In this document: positions 8,501 to 16,036 of the stretch, piece by piece
Position numbering within the stretch: the stretch's first letter is position 1
How the letters are laid out: the number at the start of each line of letters is the position of its first letter
IMG/VR virus record: IMGVR_UViG_3300028800_000209
Span: 1-36,894 of that record
Length of the DNA: 36,894 nt
Source: a virus
Strand: one strand, 5' to 3'
Program-made: the position numbers and the translations under genes
Notes under the pieces: generated by a model
What the model was told of the DNA's origin: nothing
What the model saw: the letters and a program-made list of their open reading frames with translations, nothing else
Database searches by the model: none

Positions 8501-11500
8501 TACTCAGTCCAAGGTCCGTTCTTTTTGTATTGGTACAGCCTCTTTCCATCAGGCGTATTTGCCACCGCGAAGGCGTTGACTTCCTTCTCGCGAGGGTAGT
8601 ACTTCTGATTCCACTTGTTGAAATCCATTGGCCTGTTCGCAGGGAGATCCCCGTTACCAAGATATGACTTCACTCGATAGGCAGTATCAATGTTGTACCG
8701 CATGTTTTTCATATTGGCCGCAATCATGGCATTGATTGCGTCCCTATCCATGCCTGGATATGGACTAAGTTGCTCGAACTGAATTCCCATCTCCTGCTGT
8801 GTGGCGGATGGGAAAGTTGCCTTCGCGCTCTGCGCGGCAGCGTTTCCTAGAAATTTCGCCAGATCCTGGTAATCTGTAGAAGCCGGCCCGCCTCCCAATA
8901 GTTGGCTAGCTTTAGCAAGAACAGGGGCGTAGTAACCGACATTCGAGCCCTTGGAATCCATGATGGCCTTCGCGGCCTTCAGATAAGTATTGGCTGTGGC
9001 GGCATTGGATGTAACTTCATCGGCATCATCAGAAAGTTTCTTCGCGCTGTTTTGGTAGATATTTTTCTGATTAAGTGCCGTAGGGGACTGCGACGTGCCT
9101 GACACAACTGGAGGCATCTGAACTCGCCATGACGTATCGGCGAGACTCCTGGACAAATAGGGGTCGTCCGCAGATGGCTGCGTCGGCGCCCCCGTGGCTG
9201 CCGGCGTCGAGGTCTGCGGAGTTCTTGGCGTCTTTGGGGCGCTAGTTCCTCCAGCCGCTGGTGATGTTCCATCGCCTGACCGAGGTGCTGGCTGCGGCAA
9301 CCCAGCGGTAGAATACGACGCGAGCATGTCAGCATAAGCCTGAGGGCTCGGCGCTCCGACCCGCTGCCAATTCTGCTTCTGAGTAACTGACCCGTCAGAA
9401 TTAGGCACATCTACCGGCTTGATGGCGTCAGCCATGTAGGCCGCTCTTTGCTCCAACGTCGGCTGTGGCGCGGCTGTTCCGATCGCGACAGCTCCAGTGC
9501 GGTCGATGGTCTTGTTTCCAGCCACTACTGAATATGTGTCGCCAGTAAATTGGTGCCATGCGTTGTACTTCGCACCAGCCGCCATGCGGGTCTGGTAATC
9601 AGCGTTCGGATCAGTAGCCTGGGCGTACAGCGCATCCGCCTCATGCTGAGCGTTCATCTTGCTCTGGAATTGTTCGCTGGTGACGCGCGCGTCATGGCGA
9701 GCAAGAACCTGCTGAGCCGCTGAATTTCCATTATAGAAACCCAGTGCCTGACCTTGATTGGCTTCGTTCAGGTCAGCCTGCTCCTGCGCATTAAGCGCCG
9801 GGTTGACAGAGAATCTGGAGCGGGCCTCGTTGTCCAAGCTGGCGGCAATGTCTGGAGCCTTCGATGGCTGCTGCTGCGAATTCTGACCAGAAGCCAGCCC
9901 CGTTGCTGGCGTCGCCGCCGCAGCGGGCTGATACGGTTGTCCTGGCGCGACGCCGCTAGTCGTGGGCTGCCCCTGCTGGTTCAGCAGCTTCTGCGCGAAG
10001 TGCTTCTTCACATCAGCCATCGTCTGGGCCTGCTCCGCGTCGGCCTGCGTCTTCGCCGCCGTCGCCAACCCCTCCTGCGTCGGCACGTACGACTCCGCGC
10101 CGGCCTCAAGTCCAGCCGCCAGGGCAACGCCAGGGTGAACGGTCTTCGCCGTCCCCATGGCGCCGATACCCTGCACGACCGGCAGCACCCATCCCTTGTT
10201 CCGGTCCCACCAGGACGTCTGGGAGGTCGCTGGAGCGGACTTCTGCGGGGCCGCCACGCCAGTCGCAGGAGCCGCGTCCGGCGGATCAGGGGGCGCGGGG
10301 GTGTCTACAGGGGCCGCTGACTCAGGGTCCATCGGATCGATGTCGCCACCGTCTGAAGGGCCACCGGCTCCGTAGCCGCGACGTCCAGCGACCCCGCCGG
10401 TCGCCAGCGCCTGGTTGCTGAACATGTCCCCGGTCAGCGTGCTGCCGTTGTTCGGATTGCTCATGTACATCAGCGACTGCAGGCCGGTCGGCTGCTTGCC
10501 GGCGGCCGGGGCTGCCTTGAGCGTGTTCGTGTTCTGCTGGTCCGGGATGTTCAGGTTGCCCTGGGCGTCCTCACCCGGCTGCGTGTAGGGGGAGCCGCCG
10601 AGGTCGAACTTCGGCCGTATCGCCCCTCCACGCTTGGCCGCAGCGACCGCGACGGCGGCGTCAGCGGCCAGATATTCGGCTGCGGCTGCGGCGGCGGCAT
10701 CAGCCGCAGCTGCGGTGGCTGCGTCCGCGCCACCGGCCGCCAGAGCCGTTCCTCCGGCTCCTGCCGCAGCAGATCCGGCCGCATCGGCGGCTGCGCCGGA
10801 CGCAGCTCCGGAGGCCACTCCAGAGGCGGCGGCATCCGCTGCCGGCGCGGCGGTCGCGGTCGCCTCTGGAGCCGCCGCAGTCGTGGCTCCAGACGCCTGA
10901 ACGCCGGCAGGCGCCATGGTCGAGTAATCCGGAGCCGCTGCCACCGTCGGCGTGATGCCGCCAGCAGGCGTCGCGGTAGCCGGCGCACTGGGAGTCGAGG
11001 ATGGCGTATTGAAGCTCTTGTAGAGCTTGTGCGCGTTGTTCGCCAGCTGGATCCCTTGGCCAACCTGGCTCATTCCGGACTGGGGTGGCGCGGTCGGCGG
11101 CGCGTTTGATACCGCCAGCGAATGACCGCCGCTCGAGCCGGCCTGATTGATGTTGCGCTGCTGGTTGCCGCCCGTATTCCCGTACATCTGCCGCTGCGCG
11201 TTGAGCACATCGGTCAGGTCATAGACGCCGCCGCCGGCATCGCGATGACGTCGAATTGGAACGACGCCGCCAGCACAGAAATGGCCCTGATTCGCAGCTT
11301 TCTCTGTCGCCTTCCCATAATCGACAGTCTTGAAGCCGCCAGCGACGCCGACAGCCTGGGGGTGCTTCTTCTCGACGTCCTGCGCGATCAGTCCGATATG
11401 CGTGCGCTCATCATCGCCCATCTTGTAGCTGACGATGTCCTGACCGTCGTAGGTCTTGCCGATCTTCTGGATATCGCGCTTCAACCTGCGGTCGCTGAAG

Positions 11501-12384
11501 AATCCGCCGGGCTGCTGCGTGATCGTCGCGGAGCCGGAAAGACTGCCGGTCCCCTCGGCGATATTCGCGAGGAACTGATCGACCTGGAACGGATAGGACT
11601 GCTCCTGAAGGAACTGGTTGTATTCGGCGGTGTCCTGCGCCTGCGAGGTCTGCTGCTCAACGGTGCCGGCGGCGATCTGCGCGTTCGCCCCAGTCAGGGC
11701 TGCGGTCTGTGCTCCGGCCCCGAGTCCTGCAAGCGTCGTCGCGGTGTTCGCGCCCTCTCCGTACGCAGTCTGGCCGATCGTCGCCAGTTGATTGGCTCCT
11801 GCGAGTCCGATCTGCTGCTGTCCCTGAGCGGTCGACAGCGCCGACTGATACCCAGTGTTGGCGATGCCGGAGTAGATCTGCGCATTCGCCAGATTCTGCT
11901 GCTCCTCGAGGTTCGCCGCAGCGATGCCAGTTCGGTCGCCGCCGAAGGCACCTGATTTGATCGCGTCTCCAAGCTGACCGGCTTGCTGCTGCTGATTGTT
12001 CTGGTTCAGCACCGCAGCAGTCGATCCCATTACGTCGCCCAAATATGGCGACAGGTACCGGTTGATGTCGGCTCCGCTGAGCGGTGCGGAACTCGCTGCG
12101 GTCGAGTTCTCTGCGTACTGATTGATAGGATTGACGCCAGCTTGTGCGGCGCCAAGCACGCCAGTGGCGGCTCCGTAGTACGGCTGCGCCTCGTTCGCTG
12201 CGGCCGACGTTCCAGCTATGCCCGCGGCCTGCGTCTGATTAACTGGGGCGACAAATTCGCCGCCGTAGGTCTGGAATGGCGTAGAAGCGGTTTGATTTGC
12301 GGCGTCATTGACCGCCTGGTACTGCGCGAGTACCTGCGGCGGTACGTCGACAGTACTCGAAGTGGTTGATGTCTTTCCGCCCAC
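8500..12384 (-). CDS. Giant candidate ejection protein with internal S74-like motif
   Basis: 1294 residues from a GTG (MGGKTSTTSSTVDVPPQ). Residues 1-290 are Ala/Gln/Gly-rich helices. Residues about 297-360 read SDRRLKRDIQKIG, HIGLIAQDVEKKHP and VDYGKA, matching the intramolecular-chaperone (Peptidase_S74) signature, which normally sits at the C-terminus of tail spikes. Here 930 residues follow. Residues 480-600 are extreme Ala-rich low complexity ending KRGGAIRPKFDLGG. The C-terminal 150 residues are a compact charged domain (NPDGK-type end, YQYKKNGPWTE). AGG/GGV motifs recur. It sits one base after the GNAT gene and overlaps the next gene by one base. I infer an internal virion protein. The S74-like part could instead be a fused remnant. 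Confidence 0.75.
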   Translation of the reverse strand: MGGKTSTTSSTVDVPPQVLAQYQAVNDAANQTASTPFQTYGGEFVAPVNQTQAAGIAGTSAAANEAQPYYGAATGVLGAAQAGVNPINQYAENSTAASSAPLSGADINRYLSPYLGDVMGSTAAVLNQNNQQQQAGQLGDAIKSGAFGGDRTGIAAANLEEQQNLANAQIYSGIANTGYQSALSTAQGQQQIGLAGANQLATIGQTAYGEGANTATTLAGLGAGAQTAALTGANAQIAAGTVEQQTSQAQDTAEYNQFLQEQSYPFQVDQFLANIAEGTGSLSGSATITQQPGGFFSDRRLKRDIQKIGKTYDGQDIVSYKMGDDERTHIGLIAQDVEKKHPQAVGVAGGFKTVDYGKATEKAANQGHFCAGGVVPIRRHRDAGGGVYDLTDVLNAQRQMYGNTGGNQQRNINQAGSSGGHSLAVSNAPPTAPPQSGMSQVGQGIQLANNAHKLYKSFNTPSSTPSAPATATPAGGITPTVAAAPDYSTMAPAGVQASGATTAAAPEATATAAPAADAAASGVASGAASGAAADAAGSAAAGAGGTALAAGGADAATAAAADAAAAAAAEYLAADAAVAVAAAKRGGAIRPKFDLGGSPYTQPGEDAQGNLNIPDQQNTNTLKAAPAAGKQPTGLQSLMYMSNPNNGSTLTGDMFSNQALATGGVAGRRGYGAGGPSDGGDIDPMDPESAAPVDTPAPPDPPDAAPATGVAAPQKSAPATSQTSWWDRNKGWVLPVVQGIGAMGTAKTVHPGVALAAGLEAGAESYVPTQEGLATAAKTQADAEQAQTMADVKKHFAQKLLNQQGQPTTSGVAPGQPYQPAAAATPATGLASGQNSQQQPSKAPDIAASLDNEARSRFSVNPALNAQEQADLNEANQGQALGFYNGNSAAQQVLARHDARVTSEQFQSKMNAQHEADALYAQATDPNADYQTRMAAGAKYNAWHQFTGDTYSVVAGNKTIDRTGAVAIGTAAPQPTLEQRAAYMADAIKPVDVPNSDGSVTQKQNWQRVGAPSPQAYADMLASYSTAGLPQPAPRSGDGTSPAAGGTSAPKTPRTPQTSTPAATGAPTQPSADDPYLSRSLADTSWRVQMPPVVSGTSQSPTALNQKNIYQNSAKKLSDDADEVTSNAATANTYLKAAKAIMDSKGSNVGYYAPVLAKASQLLGGGPASTDYQDLAKFLGNAAAQSAKATFPSATQQEMGIQFEQLSPYPGMDRDAINAMIAANMKNMRYNIDTAYRVKSYLGNGDLPANRPMDFNKWNQKYYPREKEVNAFAVANTPDGKRLYQYKKNGPWTE

Positions 12385-12385
12385 G

Positions 12386-12871
12386 CTATGCTCCTACCTC
12401 GTGGCCACCAGTTCGCGTCTGGTAGATCCAATAAGACCCGGAAGGAGGCCCGAGCATGCGCTCGTACAGCTTGCACTTCGCTTTCGTCCGTTCGTTCGAA
12501 AGAACGCCGATGAGCAGCGGTAATTCAAGCTTGTCAGATACTGACTTGCTGAATTCGACCAGTTTCTTGGCCCGGCCGCCCTTGGCGCTCCGATACTCCG
12601 GCCTCACGAAGACGGTGCGCTCCTCGAGGCACTTCGTATCGCTGTAGAAAATGCTGCCGACGCTGAGCACCACCATTCCCTCTATCGGGTTGGTGCCAAT
12701 GCACCCAATGATCCCGTGATCCTGATTGAGAGGCCCCCAGATGGCCTTGAGCAGGAGCGCCGTGCTGGCATCGAGAAAGCCGTTCTCTTTCGCCGCCTCG
12801 ACCGCGAGCTTCATGATCTCGTCCAGGTCGGCCGTCGTCGCAACGCGTACTTTGATGTCGATGTCAGTCAC
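12386..12871 (-). CDS. GNAT-family N-acetyltransferase
   Basis: 161 residues from GTG 12871 (MTDIDIKVRVATTADLDEI). The pattern is that of a GNAT fold: beta1 with ATTADLDEIMKLAVEA, then GIIGCIGTNPIEGMVVLSVGSIFY, the central strand and pyrophosphate-loop region ERTVFVRPEYRSAKGGRAKKL (RxxxGG/A-type acetyl-CoA loop), then LLIGVLSN and a C-terminal Tyr helix (LYERMLG). It overlaps the ART-kinase-Nudix gene by eight bases and is followed one base later by the giant protein. Small GNAT proteins between head and injection genes are known in podoviruses and may acetylate a host protein or small molecule. The substrate cannot be read from sequence. Confidence 0.75.
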   Translation of the reverse strand: MTDIDIKVRVATTADLDEIMKLAVEAAKENGFLDASTALLLKAIWGPLNQDHGIIGCIGTNPIEGMVVLSVGSIFYSDTKCLEERTVFVRPEYRSAKGGRAKKLVEFSKSVSDKLELPLLIGVLSNERTKAKCKLYERMLGPPSGSYWIYQTRTGGHEVGA

Positions 12872-15659
12872 GTCGTGGTCCTGGAAGCTTTGACAGCGTT
12901 CCGATCAGTTCCTTGCGTACGCGCTTGACGAAGGCATCGAGCACGCGGTGGCCGGTGTCAAGATCTCCATTCCCGACTCTTCGAACTTGGTCAGGCGAGA
13001 GGACGTGCTCGCCACCCGCCGCCACGATAGGGACACCAGACGCTTCACCTCCGCCCGCTTTCTCGACACGACGGCTGCCAAGCTTGGCGAGAGCGGCCTT
13101 GACTCCAGGATGGAGCGGAAGATCGCGCTGTGCAGCTTCTGGGTCGACCCACATGGCGCCATCATGTTCCTCGTTCAGTTTTGGCGTGAAGCGCTGAGAG
13201 TGCGCCAAGTACGTCGTAAATTCAACACCTTGCGAGTCGCTATGCATGAACGGGGACAGGCCACCATCGTGGTCGTACCCGGCTTCCTCCTGCGTTTCGC
13301 GGCGCGCGGCGCGCTCAGGAGTCTCGCCTTTCTCGATATGGCCCGCCGGGAACGCCCACTCGCCCTTGTGGTTCTCGCCGGCCCGGCGAAGCAGTAGCAC
13401 CTGTTTCTCGGGCGATAGGAACATGACTCCTGATGCGCGGACTTTGCCACCGGCCGCATACGTCACCGGCAACCCGTACACGCCTCCCTTCTGCCCGTAC
13501 GGCGCGCTGACGCCATACGGCGCACCACCGAACGTCCTGCGCAGGACGCGGAAGCCTGCCAGCGTGTTGCCTTCGCCGCCCGCGCTCACGATGTCTGCCG
13601 GCAGCACGTACGATCCGGACTCGACCGTCATCGGCAGATGATCGGTGCGGCCAGAGACACCACTGTGGATCGGGCCGACGTGGAACTTCGTCGATGGCAC
13701 TGATGGCGTCTCCGGAGTCTCGACGCCGCCGCCGTCGGCGCGATGGAGGCGGGTGGGACCGCCGGAGGCGAACGCTGCCTTTACGACGTCGGAACGTTCG
13801 CCAGCGCGTTGCGGTTCAGGTTGTTGATGATTTCCTGCCCCCAGTCCGACGCCTTTGGTGCCGGCGAATCCCCGGTAGATTTCGGGGGAGATGCGACCGG
13901 CGGCGTATTCGCGCTCAAGGGCTTTGGTAACTCGTTCACGGGTGGAATTGTAGTCCAAATGCGGCAATTCATCAACCGACATGGCACGCGCTGTGCCGCG
14001 CTCGCCATTGTTATCAATGAGTTGGAAATGTACGCGCGTATCGTTTTTGTAATGCGTCATCAGCTCGCGGATGGCCTTATTAGACTCGACGTGTGTCTTG
14101 ACGTGCTCTTCGATCGGCACCGTACGCCCAGATCCATGCTTCGCCGCTTGGCCCATCGCCCGAGGCAGCGCGCCTTTCACTAGCGCGGTAACGGGATCGC
14201 GGTAGACATAGGCGACATGATTCTCTTTGCCATGCGCGAGTGCGGCGTCAATCTTCTGCTTCGTCTTTCCAGCATCGCTGAGATTCGTGTCATACACGAT
14301 CTGCGCCCGGTCCTCGATCGGCCCGAGAACGCCTTTCACGGCAGTGCTCTTGCCGGCTCCGGTACCGCCTCCGGTCCACAGCACCTTGGATTCCTCTCCT
14401 GGACGAGGGGCCTCTTTCAGTTTCTCCGCATACAGACGTTTGATGACATGCGAAGCCGGCTCATGAACCGCCGCCGACTGCGTCCTGTCAGCCAGGTAAT
14501 CCGGCGACAACTCGCGAGCGGTGTCCGTATTCAAAACTTTGCCGCCTCGAGCATCAGGCAACTGGTTGTAGCGCGATCGTACTGAATCGAAATTTCCAGA
14601 GATCTGCCCGTAGAACCTTTTCTCCATACCGCGCTGCGCCGCAGTGAGGCCGGAAGCGCGTTTGAAAACTGGATTAGCGGTCTCGCCAAAACCTGGCGAT
14701 ACTCCAGTGACTATCCCATGCACCGCGTCATCGATAGCGCCGCCAGATGCCATGCCTTTCTTCACGATCTTGGCGATGTCCGGATCGAAGATGACGAAGT
14801 TGCGGGTACGTGGTTTGTGAGACGCAACCAATTTCGCATGCGGAAATGCGCCGGCCTTGTACTTTCCAAGGAACTCATTTGCCTCGTCTCTTGAAGTGTA
14901 AGCCGTAGAGGTATCACCATTACCCAAATCAAGATGGTAGACGGTGTCTTCGCCCCTTCCGCGACTTCCTTCGTCTAGATATTTTATGCCGTGGATGCCC
15001 CTCTTATTCAATTCGCGCGATGCTAATGGCGCGTACGATTCTAGGCTGCCTCTATGACTGGGCTCCAGAGAAGACATCGCGCGATTCTTCAACGCGTCAT
15101 AAATCTGATCCCCGCGAGCCACCGCTGGCAGTTTCATGTCAGAAAGCGCATTTTTTACGTGCGACGACTGATCACTCAGCGGCGCATCCCAATCCAGCAT
15201 CCTGTCGATATGCTTCTTTGGAATGGCTACGTGATAGACCGCCCCTGGGCCTTTAGCGTCCAATTCATTCGCCTCTCGCTCCAGCTTCTCGGCATACGAC
15301 AGTCGCATGGCAGCGACCCTCGTATCAGTATCAGACGCCGCCAAAACGCGCAGCCTTTTCGCGGTGCTAAGATTGTTATCGACGTTCGTAGCAATGGAAT
15401 CGTTTTCAAACTTGTTCTTCCAGGTTGCCGGCCCTCCGCTGATCGATGTCAGAGACCTTCTATATTGTCTGGCAACATCAAGGCTTTCTGCCACATAAAT
15501 TCCGTGCCCGTACGCCTGCGCTCCCTCTCCGGTTCCTAACTTCGATAGATCGAACTTTCCGAGCGGCGCGTCTGGCTGAGGCGCGAACGTATGTGGCGTT
15601 CCGTGATAGGCGACGGTGTTCGCCACATCCATCGCATTCTGGATATCGTCGTCACTCAT
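12864..15659 (-). CDS. Polyvalent-type protein: ADP-ribosyltransferase + zeta-like kinase + Nudix
   Basis: 931 residues. Residues 16-300 form an ADP-ribosyltransferase of the polyvalent-protein type: YHGTPHTF, KFDLSKLGTGEGAQAYGHGIYVAE (residues 35-58, given here as two overlapping landmarks), GIKYLDEGSRG at 224 and NFVIFDPD at 287. Residues 425-600 are a zeta-toxin-like P-loop kinase with Walker A GGTGAGKST at 431-439. Residues 743-860 form a Nudix hydrolase with a complete box (GHIEKGETPERAARRE then TQEEAGY) at 773-795. A related module (VLPADIV..GEGNT / VLSPDQV..GNGDL) lies before and after the Nudix domain. It probably travels in the virion and acts on host targets at entry. Its ATG overlaps the stop of the preceding gene (ATGA). 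Confidence 0.85.
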   Translation of the reverse strand: MSDDDIQNAMDVANTVAYHGTPHTFAPQPDAPLGKFDLSKLGTGEGAQAYGHGIYVAESLDVARQYRRSLTSISGGPATWKNKFENDSIATNVDNNLSTAKRLRVLAASDTDTRVAAMRLSYAEKLEREANELDAKGPGAVYHVAIPKKHIDRMLDWDAPLSDQSSHVKNALSDMKLPAVARGDQIYDALKNRAMSSLEPSHRGSLESYAPLASRELNKRGIHGIKYLDEGSRGRGEDTVYHLDLGNGDTSTAYTSRDEANEFLGKYKAGAFPHAKLVASHKPRTRNFVIFDPDIAKIVKKGMASGGAIDDAVHGIVTGVSPGFGETANPVFKRASGLTAAQRGMEKRFYGQISGNFDSVRSRYNQLPDARGGKVLNTDTARELSPDYLADRTQSAAVHEPASHVIKRLYAEKLKEAPRPGEESKVLWTGGGTGAGKSTAVKGVLGPIEDRAQIVYDTNLSDAGKTKQKIDAALAHGKENHVAYVYRDPVTALVKGALPRAMGQAAKHGSGRTVPIEEHVKTHVESNKAIRELMTHYKNDTRVHFQLIDNNGERGTARAMSVDELPHLDYNSTRERVTKALEREYAAGRISPEIYRGFAGTKGVGLGAGNHQQPEPQRAGERSDVVKAAFASGGPTRLHRADGGGVETPETPSVPSTKFHVGPIHSGVSGRTDHLPMTVESGSYVLPADIVSAGGEGNTLAGFRVLRRTFGGAPYGVSAPYGQKGGVYGLPVTYAAGGKVRASGVMFLSPEKQVLLLRRAGENHKGEWAFPAGHIEKGETPERAARRETQEEAGYDHDGGLSPFMHSDSQGVEFTTYLAHSQRFTPKLNEEHDGAMWVDPEAAQRDLPLHPGVKAALAKLGSRRVEKAGGGEASGVPIVAAGGEHVLSPDQVRRVGNGDLDTGHRVLDAFVKRVRKELIGTLSKLPGPRRD

Positions 15660-16036
15660 GACCAGCTCAAAGTCACAGTCTGCCCAGTCCCCGGCGCGAC
15701 AACGATACCTGAGTCCGTCGGCATATTCACCACGTACGGCTCACCGTTGGAGGCGGCCGCCGCTGGAATAACCCACAGCGGGGCGCTCGTATTGTTCAGG
15801 TTCGCGGCGTCGTAGATCATCCCTGTTGAGCTTCCAGCGACGATGACGCTCACTGAGCAGGCGCGTCCTGCTGTCGTCTTTACTACTGTCGGTGCTGAGA
15901 TCGCCTCCTTCGTGGAAACGCCGTTGACGTTGTTGAACGACTGCGCCGCGAAGTTCAGCGCGGCCACGAGGTTCTTCAGCGTCGTCAGGACATCTGATAC
16001 CGACCCCCCACCGGTCTGGTTTTGCGGCGCGGCCAT
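15656..16036 (-). CDS. Small structural protein of unknown function
   Basis: 126 residues from ATG 16036 (MAAPQNQTGGGSVSDVLTTL). The first 45 residues are a helix-prone Ala/Asn segment (LKNLVAALNFAAQSFNNV). The rest is beta-rich: TSAGRACS-like strands, then LWVIPAAAAS, YVVNMPTDSGIVVAPG and TVTLSWS. This helix-plus-beta-sandwich layout fits a small tail-fibre or head-fibre subunit, but I do not recognise the family. The ATG overlaps the nozzle gene stop (TGATG), and the gene ends with an ATGA overlap into the 931-residue gene. A longer in-frame start at 16288 would lie wholly inside the nozzle gene and gives a non-protein-like N-terminus. Confidence 0.7.
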   Translation of the reverse strand: MAAPQNQTGGGSVSDVLTTLKNLVAALNFAAQSFNNVNGVSTKEAISAPTVVKTTAGRACSVSVIVAGSSTGMIYDAANLNNTSAPLWVIPAAAASNGEPYVVNMPTDSGIVVAPGTGQTVTLSWS

